Source of the DNA: Pseudozyma flocculosa PF-1
Lineage: Eukaryota; Basidiomycota; Ustilaginomycetes; Ustilaginales; Ustilaginaceae
Assembly (NCBI RefSeq): GCF_000417875.1
Contig: NW_006920874.1
Coordinates: 21,137-85,136 of the forward strand
Direction of reading: 5' to 3'
DNA: 64,000 nucleotides
Shown one piece after another: positions 1 through 9,505 of this stretch. The number at the start of each line of letters is the position of its first letter. The stretch's first letter is position 1. The notes beneath the pieces are model-generated. The model had not been told where the DNA came from. It made no database searches and was given only the letters and a program-made list of their open reading frames with translations. A program made the position numbers and the translations under genes.

Positions 1-527
1 GCCGCCTCAGCTGTGCGTCTCGCCGAAGGACCGCCGCACCTTCCTCTACGCACCTCCGCTTCCATTCCCATACCAGTTCCACGCGGAGCCGAAGTGAAGG
101 CCGGTCTTTGCGTCTCGCTCGCCACGAAGCGCAGTTCGCTGCCTGTAGCGCCGCGCCGAGCCATCCGACGAGGCCGTGCGCAGACATGCTCCACTCTACT
201 CTGTGTCGGTCTCACCTCGGCCCCGACTGACGGTCGATGCCATGCGATGCGATGGGATCCAACAGGACGCGGACGCCAAGAGTGGCGTCGGCCGCGTACG
301 AGATCCTTGGCAGCTGCGTGCGTGCGTGCGTGATGGTGGTGGAGATTGTCCAAGGTTCTAATGAGGGGGAGCGCGGGGGTCTATGTACATTAAGGCTAAC
401 GCGGGCCAGCAACGATGTCGGAGAGCGTGCGGTGATGCCGTCGATGCCGGTGCAAGGCTGCTTGGGGTCCGATCCGAGGGGTGAAGGCGGCGCTCGAGCA
501 GCGACCGTGTCAAGGACCTGCTCCGCT
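1..527. other. Left edge, no supported gene
   Basis: Downstream flank of ROT1. Several short open frames exist on both strands, but none shows a recognisable domain, codon bias or splice pattern that I can support. Another gene may enter from the left edge. I see nothing firm here. Confidence 0.4.
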
Positions 528-1692
528 TCACAAGCCGTACACCTGCAGAGGACACGAGGCGTCGAGGATCGACATTGGGCAGAGAATCGGCCGGAAAGAG
601 TCAACACACCGTCTCGGCAGGGATCCGGACCAAAGGGCGGATCGATGGAGCGCGCAGGCGGGCCGACTCACCGAAACGTAGAGCTTCTCCGTGGGCAGCA
701 TCTGCGGAGGGCGGTAGACGAGGTTCATGTTGGTGCGGCGGTTACCCCACGGGTCGGTGAGGCGCAGCGACTTGACGGGGACGCCCATCACCTGCTCGTA
801 CCACACCTCGGCTGTCGCCCAGATCTCGCGCCTGCCGAGTTAGAAGAGACGAGAGGGGGGAGGATGTCGATGGCGAGTCAGAGGACGAGCGATTCTCTGG
901 CAGTACCGGAGAACGGTGGGTCGTCGATCGACGGCCTAGCAGCGTCACTCACTCGTTGTAGGCCAGCTCGGTCGTGTTACCCCCCGAGCAGCTCGAGGAG
1001 ACGAGCTGGGCGCCCTCGTGCCAGAAGGGCGTGAGGATGAGGGTGCCGTTGGAGAGGACCTCGTACGTGCCGTGCTGCCAGATGAGCTGCGAGCCGACGC
1101 ACTGTGGCTTGCGGGCTGCGCGGGGAGGAGAGGGCGTACGAGTCGAGAGGCGAGAGCGAAGAAGGGGTTGATTGGGCAGCGATGGAGTGCCGGAGAGCGG
1201 AGGCGGCGCAGGCGAAGAGACAGCGGTGAGCGCGGCGGCACACCAAGACAGAGAGGAGCAGAGGAACGAGGACGGCGGCGACTCACGATTAGGCTGTGCG
1301 AGGTACATGCTCTGCTCCCAGAAGCCGTCTGCGCTGAAGCTATACGAGATGCCGCGAGCGGGCGGTGGTGTAAAGGTGCGGTTGGCGGGCCAGAAGAAGC
1401 CCTGCGATCGGGAGGGGCGGGAGGAGACGGCAGAGGAGGGAGAAAACGGGGAGGCAAAGAGAGTGAGCAAGCTGCGCCAAGCTGAGAGACGACGGGGCCC
1501 GAATGAAGGAGGCCAGGGACGCACCAGCCCGGTGAGGACCTGATGGGAGCCGCTGGACCAGGTGCCGACGAGCTCGTTTGAGTTTGAGGTGTCGATGAGC
1601 TGCCAGTCCTGCACCACTGCTGCCGCGCGCTGTACGCAGCAGAGGGCGAATGCCAGCAGGCCGAGTGCGATGGTGCGGGTGGGAGCGAGCAT
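528..1692 (-). CDS. ROT1: ROT1, ER protein for beta-1,6-glucan synthesis and protein folding
   Basis: Rot1 is an ER membrane or lumen chaperone-like protein needed for cell-wall beta-1,6-glucan synthesis and glycoprotein folding. Five exons on the minus strand read 1692-1525, 1401-1287, 1115-953, 831-672 and 542-528, giving 206 residues; the introns (123, 171, 121 and 129 bp) have GTGAGT or GTGCGT donors. A hydrophobic signal peptide covers about residues 1-25. The family hallmarks GTWSSGSHQV, GISYSFSADGFWE, IWQHGTYEVLSNGTL and YRPPQMLPTE follow in order. The start was chosen because the signal peptide begins there. The last four-codon exon is the weakest part: yeast Rot1 (256 residues) has a longer C-terminal tail with a membrane anchor, not seen here, so the 3' end could differ. 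It is transcribed away from the KRE6-type gene. Confidence 0.85.
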
Positions 1693-2218
1693 CGGTCGTA
1701 CGTCGATGTGGGTGTGTGCCTGGACCGAGGTGGTAAGGATTGGTTGGCGCGAGGGGTGGATGACGGTCAAGCAGTCCGCCAGCAGAAGGGGAAGGAGAAG
1801 GCGGTGAGGATGCTACGTGGCAACCGAGGCGGGTCGGGCGAGGATGGAAGTGTAGATCGAGGGACGGGCCCGGGTGAGATGGTGATGGTGGTGGTGGTCG
1901 ATGCAATCAGAAGCGCTGACGGAGAGCGAGGGAGCGGGAGGAGGGAGGAGGGAGCGGGAGGAGGGAGGAGGGAGCGAGAGGGTCCGCTCGTCCCGCAAAC
2001 GTGGTGTATCGCACGACAGCGCAGCATCCGGCCCCTTGGCTGGGCAGCCCAGACCGCAGCCAAGCCCGGCTGCCAGGACGATCAAGCAAGCGAACGACCT
2101 TTGGCGGTGCGTGTGCGACGAAAATAACACACACGACCAAACGAAGCTACGGTTGTGCGGGCGTGGTGCGGCGGTTGGCGGCGGCGGTTTGAGGTCGCCC
2201 GGCGGCCAGGGTGCGGAT

Positions 2219-2280
2219 GCCAGCCCAGCCAGCCCAGCCAGCCCAGCCAGCCCTGCCAGCCCAGCCTGCCTGCCTGCCCC
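2219..2280. repeat. CCAGC/CCAGCC simple repeat
   Basis: Imperfect tandem CCAGC-CCAGC units ending in TGCCTGCC. Purely a simple repeat in the ROT1-KRE6 intergenic region. Confidence 0.8.
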
Positions 2281-3230
2281 TTGCCGGCGCATTGGCGTTG
2301 CCGCTGGTGGTCCGGGGCCTGGCCGGGCGATTGCGCAAAGATCGCCGCGAATTTCCTGCATCCCTGCGGGCAAGCACCGCTATCAAGTCCAGTTGGAAAT
2401 TTCCAAGGGCGACCGGCCTCAGGCCTCAGGCCTCCCACCGAGGCAGGCCGCTAGGGCTAGCGAGGCACGGGCGCGCCGCCGGGACGCCGAGGCACGCACG
2501 CACGCGGTTAAACCCAGCCTGCGCCGGTTTGCAAGTTGAGCAGCATTTTCGGGCCAAAGCGACAAAATTCTCCGTTGCGTGGCCAGGACGCCGCAGAGGC
2601 CGGCCTCGCCCTCTCGCACACTCGCTCTTGCCTTGCTTGCCCTCTCGATCCACGTACTGTACGGCACACGCCATGCGGCGCAACGCTGTTCTCCCGGACA
2701 GGCCGTTCACCGAAGAAGAGGTAGGTGGGCCTCGATGGAGCATAGCCTCTGACATCGAATGAGACTGCCAGCAGGCTAGGGGAGCAACCGACCCCTGCGC
2801 GGCTGACATGGCCCGGGGGCGGAGCGCCGATTGTTTGATGCAGGGTTCCAGCCTGGCTCAGGGGGGCCAGGCAGCCAGGCAGCCAAGTCCGGTCAGGGCT
2901 CGGGCCTCTTTGGGCGTGTTGCATGCAAGGCCTTGCACCGAGCGCAGCGAATTTCTCAACCACGCATACGAATCGGCGGCGCAGCGTTGGCAGCGCAGGC
3001 CGGGCCAGGTGCACCAACGTCGGCGGCCCAGTTTGGTGCCGTCTCTGTGGAATCGGTATCGGAATCGAGCCGTCAGCTGGCGGTTCCATGCCGATGCGCT
3101 CTCGGAGGGGCCGGATTGCTCCACCTCTTCGAGGTCAGTAGTCTCGCTCGGAAGGGCCGCGATCGAGACGTGCTGCGGAGAGGCCAGGCTCAACGGCAGG
3201 GCGGTCTGTGACTACTGCGGTTCAGAGGCC

Positions 3231-3284
3231 GGTGCTGGCGCTGGCGCTGGTGCTGGTGCCGGTGCCGGTGCCGGTGCCGGTGGT
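3231..3284. repeat. GGTGCC/GGCGCT six-base tandem repeat
   Basis: About nine copies of a six-base unit (GGCGCT drifting to GGTGCT and GGTGCC), giving runs of Gly-Ala or Val-Pro in translation. It lies 0.6 kb upstream of the KRE6 start. Confidence 0.85.
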
Positions 3285-3860
3285 AGGGCGGTTCAAGAAT
3301 GCGTATGGGCCGGTTGGGTCTCTTGATGCCGCCGTCACCGCCCGCTCCGCCCCGCCGGCCGGCCGACGGTCGACAAGCTCTGCGCCCATTAATGGCCGTC
3401 GGCCTACGTATCGAAGTTGCGGTTCCATCGCCGAGTCAAGCAGAGAGGGCCACCTGGCCAGCCAGGCGCAGGGAGCGAGCGACAGCGGACCCGCTACCCA
3501 CGGCTCTGAGCCCAGCCTCTCCCTGCCTCAGCTTCTGCCGCACCCTCTCTCTCTCTGGTCGTCTCTGCTGCACCATCACCACCACCACCGCTGCCACCAC
3601 CACTGCCGCCAATCTACCGCCGCACCGCGTCCTGCCTTGCCGCCGACTTTCCTTTTCCCATTCGACCCGGCCCTCTCGCTCTCTGTAGACCACCGTTCTC
3701 TATCGGATCTCTCCCTGGACCACCACCGACACCATCACCACCGACACCACCACCCACACCACCACCCTCCCCTCCCTCCCCTCCCTCGATTCCCGACTCG
3801 GACTCTCACCACCACTTTCCCTGATCTGCCGCCGCCGCGTGTAGCCTGCCCGTCTCGACC

Positions 3861-6066
3861 ATGAGCTACGGCCGAGTGCCAGGCACCAACATGGGCGCCC
3901 ACAGCGGCCTCAACACGCCCACCGGCTCAGAGGCCTACTCGGCATCCCACCACTCGGCATCCGAAGAGTACAGCGTCGATGCCACCCAGCTCTACAAGGA
4001 CTACGACGAAGAGGACGACTACCTCCACTCGAGCCCCTACAAGGACGAGCGCTACTCGTTTGTCCAGGGCTTCTTCCATCTCCGCGGCTTCCTCAACATT
4101 GCCACCCTCGGCCTCATCGCCCTCGCCCTCCTCATGCTCTTCCTCGGCTACCCCGTCATCGCAAACGTCGAGAAGATCTTCAGCACCAAGCCCGACACCA
4201 ACGCTCCGCAGCGCCAGTCGAACGTCGCACAGCGCGGCCTCATCGACCCGGACACGGACCCCAGCTTCTACAAGCGCACCTATGCCCCCGACGGCTCAAA
4301 GTGGCACCTCGTCTTTAGCGACGAGTTCGAGCAGGAGGGAAGGACCTTCTGGCCGGGCGAGGACCCCTACTTTGAGGCAGTCGACATCTGGTACTGGGGA
4401 ACCGGAGGTGCGTAGAGGGTCATCGTGCGCGCCACAGAGCCCTGGCTCGCCCTTCGCCATCGCAGCCGCCGCCTCCGCTGACTGCTCACGCTCTCCAACA
4501 TTGCTTGGTCCCTCCGCACACCCCCGCAGACTACGAGTGGTACTCGCCCGAGGCGGTCAACACCACTGGCGGCGCCCTCGTCATCACCCTCGACGAGTAC
4601 GAAAAGAACCAAAAGAACTTCCGCTCCGGTATGGTCCAATCGTGGAACAAGGTCTGCTTCCAGGGCGGCTACGTCGAGTTTTCCGTCAAGCTGCCCGGTA
4701 GGCACGACGTCGCAGGCTACTGGCCCGGTCTCTGGACCCAGGGCAATCTCGGTCGGCCCGGTGAGTCCAACGTTCATCGCTCATCAAGGGCGGCCTCCGC
4801 CGCCGCGCCGCACCGCGCGTGCAGAGGTACGACTCTGCCGCCGCGAGGCAGAGCGGCATGCTGATTCGGATGCTGAGCGCGCTTCCCTCCTTTTCCGACA
4901 CCACAGGCTACGGTGGCACCAACGAGGGCATGTGGCCGTACAGCTACGACTCGTGCGACACGGGCATCCTGCCCAACCAGACCTACCTCAACAAGACGGG
5001 CCCCGCCAAGGCGAAGAACGCCCACGGCCAGTACTCGTACCAGTACAACTATGACCTCTCGTGGATGCCCGGCATGCGCTTCCCGTCGTGCACCTGCCCC
5101 GGAGAAGACCACCCGGGACCCAACAACAACGTTGGCCGCTCGTCGCCCGAGCTCGACATCCTCGAGGCCAACATCAACCTGGCAGAGAAGCGCGGCCAGT
5201 CATCGCAGTCGCTCCAGATGGCTCCGTTCGACGTCGACTACTACTACGGGAACAAGACGGGCGTCAACGTCGAGATCTACGACACCGAGCAGACCAAGCA
5301 GAACGACTACACCGGAGGTGAGTGAGCGCCGAGACGCCGGCGGGACAACCTGACGGCCGGTCGGGCGGGCGGATCGACGCGCTCGCTTGCGAGGTGGGCC
5401 CGTCATGCCCAAAGATCTTCCTCGATGCTGAACCGACGTGCTCGCATTGCTCCCGTTCGCAGGCCCGATCCAGGAGTCGATCTCGGCGCTCAGCCTGGTG
5501 CCGGACAAGGCGTACCAGCTGAGCGAGCCCAGCGAGTACACGACGTTTGGCGTGCAGTGGGAGCCGGACTGGAACGGCGACGGCAAGGGCGCCTACGCGA
5601 CCTGGATCATGGACGGCAAGCCGACGTGGACCGTCTATGGCAACGCCATCGGCCCCGTCCCGGAGCTCGACATCGGACAGCGCCTCATCCCGCGCGAGGC
5701 CATGGTGAGCAGGCGGCCGGCGACGAGGCCCAATCGCTACCCGGCCGCCATCCGCTCCGACACAGTACACTGACCTCCTCGGCCGTTCCTCCCTCCCCTC
5801 TGGCAACACAGTCGCTCGTGATGAACGTGGCCATCTCGCAGAGCTTCCAGCAGCCGGACTGGGACAACATGCCGTTCCCGGGCAAGATGGAGGTCGACTA
5901 CGTGCGCGTCTACCAGCTCGACGGCCGGCCGGACCGAGTGACGTGCGACCCGGACGACTACCCGACCTACGACTACATCCAGCGCAACAAGGACATCTAC
6001 TTTAACCCCAACATCACCGTGTTTGACAAGGCAAAGATTCCCAAGAATAAGCTGACCGGCTGCTAG
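3861..6066 (+). CDS. KRE6: KRE6/SKN1-type beta-1,6-glucan synthesis protein (GH16)
   Basis: A type II membrane protein of the Golgi/ER pathway needed for beta-1,6-glucan formation in the cell wall. Five exons read 3861-4407, 4530-4760, 4907-5317, 5463-5704 and 5812-6066, all with GTGAGT/GTGCGT-type donors and CAG acceptors, giving 561 residues. The N-terminal cytosolic tail is Ser/Asp/Tyr-rich, a single membrane segment lies at about residues 77-100, and the lumenal GH16-like SKN1 domain follows. The glycosidase-type signature is E341-L-D343-I-L-E346 with flanking GYGGTNEGMWPYSYDSCD and WDNMPFPGKMEVDYVRVYQ. It is shorter than yeast Kre6 (720) mainly in the N-terminal tail. Skn1 versus Kre6 orthology cannot be told from one copy. 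It pairs divergently with ROT1, which acts in the same pathway. Confidence 0.95.
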
Positions 6067-7404
6067 GGAGAGTAGATAGACGACGAGGGGTGGTAAAAGA
6101 AGAGGGGGCGGAGGAGACGCGGTGAGACGCGCGATTGCCCGCATCTGTACATATCTCGCACATCAGCATCCCCTTGGCGCCAATCCTCAATGGACACTTG
6201 AGCTCTTGACCTGGATGGAGCGACGACGGCGGTCAGCGCGCGGCTCAGTGAGCTGGTATGTACCATGGCGGCGGAGGGAGGCAGAGGGAGGGGGTTCATC
6301 CCGACCGTCTGTCTGTGCGACAGTGGTACGACGCCGAGACTGCTTGCACCACAGCTGCTCGAGGCAACGCTGCTTGCCACTTGTTCTGCCTCTTGTTTGG
6401 ATCGACCCTGGTGGTTGTAGGAGATACCGCAGGGCCCAGGATGGGTGGAGTCGTTGCCATGTTGCAGCGTCTCGAGCGGGTGCGCTCGTCGGACGGTATT
6501 GACAGGGGGAGACCCTCTCGGCATTGGGCCGTCATCAGCCAAGCAGGACCGGCCATCACGGTCGACAAGCGGCTTGAGTGCAAGCAGGCTTGCGCTCACG
6601 CTTCAGTCAAGGTTGCAAACCGAGAGGCAACAGCAGAGCTGATGCACTGCCCCTTGCAAGCTGTGTGCTGCTGCATCAGCTGAGCTGGTGCATGAGCCTG
6701 CCAGCATGTCTGTTGAGGTGAAGTACAAAAACATGTGACTGGGCAGCAAAACAGATGCCCTGGACTGCATTGTGTGTGCAGTGCATGTTTCAAGTACATG
6801 AGCAAGGTGCTTCCTTGTTGCTGTTGTGTACAGCAGCAAGACTGGGACGGCTAGATGGGCTTTGTGGATGATGTACATTTGGCCAGCACCACCATCATCA
6901 GTCTCTTGGATACCAAACAGGCAGACAGGGCTGCTCAGAACAAGCAAGGCCTCACCAGCTGCATCAGCCTGCTGTTGTTGGCAGCACAGCAAGCAATGTG
7001 CCTGGACACAAGGTGTGTCACCTCAGCTTCATCCCCATGCTTATCCTTTGCTGCAACTGCTCATTGCTGCTGTTGATCACGACTATGGCTGCAGAGATCT
7101 CCAAGACCCTGTTGATGTCTTGGGTCATCCTGGGGTGAAACTTGAGGGTGCTGTTAAAAGTGCTCATGTGTGTTTGGCTGCAGCCTACAGCAGATGCAGG
7201 CTGGTGCTACAGGCCTAGGCTGACGGCAGAGGCCCTTTGCTGCACCAAGCTTGCTGTTGCTAGAGGAGTCTTGCGGATACGTGTCTGGGCTGTTAATTTG
7301 GCCATGTGACCGTTGAAGTTGCGTTCAATTTACCTGGCGAGCACGCCGTATTTTGACCTGGGTCCTAACAAAAAATCCATTTCCCTTTTCTTTTTTTGGT
7401 GCAG
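6067..7404. other. KRE6 3' flank and CpG-poor decayed repeat DNA
   Basis: After the KRE6 3' flank (to about 6590), bases 6590-7260 change character. CG dinucleotides become rare while TG and CA are abundant, in contrast with the CpG-rich surroundings. This is the footprint left when methylated transposon DNA is mutated C to T. A short frame at 6855-6875 reads MGFVDDV, which resembles the catalytic FVDD box of LINE-type reverse transcriptases, but no other RT box supports it. The intron 3' end for the next entry lies at 7364-7404. Confidence 0.5.
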
Positions 7405-7563
7405 CAGGGCGGCGCTCCTCAGACTGGCAGCGCTCCCCAGACTGGCAGCGCTCCTCAGACCGGCAGCGCCCCCCAGCCTGTCCCCACTCCCAACTCAGAG
7501 CCGGACTCGGAGCCTGCCCGCGAGACTACCGCCCACCCCGTTAAGGAGGAAGACACCCACTAG
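7405..7563 (+). CDS. Orphan terminal exon, Pro/Gly/Glu-rich C-terminus
   Basis: A clean intron 3' end (CTAAC branch point at 7364-7368, long T tract, GTGCAG) is followed by an open exon of 52 codons and a TAG stop. It encodes a tandem GSAPQT repeat and then an acidic tail ending KEEDTH. No upstream exon can be recognised, because the sequence before it is the CpG-poor decayed block. It may be the end of a gene whose 5' part was lost or displaced by an insertion. The protein family is not recognised. Codon and CpG usage are normal here, unlike both flanks. Confidence 0.35.
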   Translation, partial: QGGAPQTGSAPQTGSAPQTGSAPQPVPTPNSEPDSEPARETTAHPVKEEDTH

Positions 7564-8389
7564 GTACCCTTCCCTCCTTCCCTCACGTCTTCTATGATTC
7601 CGACACATGTCATGTAATATTATCGCAACGAGCCTGCAGGCCTCATCCGCCACACCCTCACCCGTACCGCTTGACCTCCTGTCACCCAGCCAGATGGCTT
7701 GACTTGGAAGCTGACCTCCAAGACCTGAGCCAGAGGTCAATGACTTGATTCAGTCACTTGACTCAGCCACTTGACTCAGCCACTTGACTCAATGGCACAA
7801 GATGGCCTTGACCTGATGAGATGGATGTCACCTTGCACATGTCATGCCAAAGCTGCACTGCACACACATAGCCATCAGCCAGCACACTACTAGCTCTGTT
7901 TCAAAGGGCTGATGCATCAGTCTGCTGGAAAATGACGAGGCTCGACATCAGGCCTATCGGAAAACCACACAGGCTGCGCGTTGAGCGCTCATCAGGGCCT
8001 GGAAAGCGGGCAGAGGCGAGAGGGTCCTGCATCAGTCCTTTCAAAGGGTCCTGCATCAGTCCTAGCCTTTGAAGGCGTCTTGCATCAGTCCTTTGAAGGC
8101 GAGCCCAACACTGTGGAGCAGACGACCAACACTCAGCAGCACACACACACACACACACACACGCACACACGCACGCCCCGCCGTGCTTCTTCTTCTCACA
8201 CCGCCACCCCCCATCTCCACCTAACCCAGCTCCAACTCGACCGCTCGACGCACCTCACCACACAACCACTACCTCCGCCTCCATCCCTTTGCCATTCCAT
8301 ATCCGTCGCACCCGTCGCACCTGTCGCACCTGTCGCACCCGTCGCACCCGTCGCACCACTCAACGCATCATCACCTCCCGCCAACCACG
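7564..8389. promoter_or_regulatory. PKR1 upstream region with several short repeats
   Basis: Bases 7640-7970 are again CpG-poor. They contain 3-4 copies of AGCCACTTGACTC (about 7735-7795). Bases 8025-8100 repeat CCTGCATCAGTCC three times. An (AC)n microsatellite lies at 8141-8172, and about six copies of a nine-base GTCGCACCC/T unit lie at 8307-8358, directly before the PKR1 start. These units presumably sit in the promoter or leader of PKR1; no TATA box was seen. Confidence 0.5.
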
Positions 8390-9161
8390 ATGTCGGCACC
8401 ATCCTCATCCGATCCACGGCCCCCCGTCGAGCCGCCATCCGCGGCTGAGGGCGCGGGCGCCAGCATCGATGAGGCAGGGCAGGGACAAGGGGGAACGGTG
8501 ATGGACGCCATCTTCGCCTCGCTCTTCCAGCCGGGCCTCAACACGACGACGCAGCGCATCATGAACTTTTCCTTCTACGGCCTCTTTGTCTCGCTCCTCG
8601 CGCTCCTCTTCCTCTCGAGCGGCAACCCGCACGTCATCGCCCTGCTCGTCCTCAGCGTCGGTCTCTATGCCGGCGTCAACTGGTACGTACCATGCCCTCG
8701 CTCGTCCGTCTTTGCTTGCCCGTCTTCGCTCGCTCGCTCGACCGTCCGACCGCCCGTTTGGTCGCTTGCCAGTATGTTCGCTTGCCCGCTCGGTCGCTTG
8801 CCCTCTCCGTCGCTCGCCCGTATGGTCGCTCGCCCGTATGGTCGCTCGCCCGCTCGGTCGCTTGCCCATTCGGTCGCTTGCCTGCCCTCGTTCGCCCGCC
8901 TGCTCGCCCACTTGTCCATTGGCGGACGTCAGCCAGGCCGGACCGCCGACCACTCCAGCTCAACTCGCCCACCAAGCAGTCCCGACTGACCTCCTAGCCC
9001 TCCTCGCCGACCGCCCGTCCTATCATGACAGGTTCCTGCACGAGCTCGAGAATCTACCGCCGAGTGCGCTCAAGATCCAAGAGATGCCGCAGGACAGCAA
9101 GGAGGCGAAGGCAGAGGGGACTACGGCGACGATATCCAGCCGGGAGAAGAAGGACCTCTGA
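8390..9161 (+). CDS. PKR1: PKR1, ER membrane V-ATPase assembly factor
   Basis: Pkr1 is a small ER membrane protein that helps assemble the Vo sector of the vacuolar H+-ATPase. Two exons, 8390-8682 and 9032-9161, give 140 residues, close to yeast Pkr1 (122). A Ser/Pro/Gly-rich N-terminus is followed by the family block ASLFQPGLNTTTQRIMNFSF, two adjoining hydrophobic segments (about residues 63-77 and 80-96) and the NWFLHELENL motif. The intron (donor GTACGT, acceptor ATGACAG) splits Trp98 in that motif. The C-terminus is charged and lysine-rich. The 349 bp intron is unusually long for this window and filled with a minisatellite. The gene is convergent with the dynein gene; 344 bases separate the stops. 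Confidence 0.85.
8690..8925. repeat. Minisatellite in the PKR1 intron
   Basis: Imperfect tandem units of about 16 bases around GGTCGCTTGCCCG / TATGGTCGCTCGCC fill most of the single PKR1 intron. The units differ by a few substitutions each. Confidence 0.8.
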
Positions 9162-9505
9162 TCTCGGCCCTGTTCGCTCGGCACTCCTCCTCGATACCCT
9201 CCTCTCGCGCTGGTGCACAGCTCGCCGCCGTCGCTCGCTCGCTCGCCCGCACGCCCGCTGGCCCGCCGCCCGCTCGCGCTACCGCTGCAGGCCTTCTCCA
9301 TCTCCGCGTGGTCTGAAGCCCACTGGCCGCCGCGCACCCGCACTTGACCACCCTCTTCTTCTCCAGCGCAGGTGGCCAGGCCGCTTCCGCAGGCCTCGAC
9401 GACATCGTTGCAGACACACACGCACGCACGCACGCACGCAAATGGTCTAAACGCCCCACACAGCTCTGTGGCAATCTCGTTTGTCGCACTCGACGACTCT
9501 GCATC
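9162..9505. other. Convergent 3' region between PKR1 and dynein gene
   Basis: Holds the two 3' untranslated regions. Repeated GCTCGCCCGC units lie near 9230-9280 and an (ACGC)n run at 9419-9440. No gene seen. Confidence 0.5.

Larger units (their letters stand above)
1693..3860. promoter_or_regulatory. Shared divergent intergenic region between ROT1 and KRE6
   Basis: This 2.17 kb stretch separates the two divergent start codons and must hold both promoters. The last 300 bases before the KRE6 start are a pyrimidine-rich leader with CACCAC/CACCATCAC repeats (about 3568-3770), typical of basidiomycete 5' leaders. No convincing TATA box or additional gene was seen; the long open frames here are low-complexity translations of repeats. 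Confidence 0.5.

Noticed and set aside
2211..2762. Pro/Ala/Gln-rich frame over the CCAGC repeat
   Set aside because: Translation of a simple repeat; no leader, splice or domain support.
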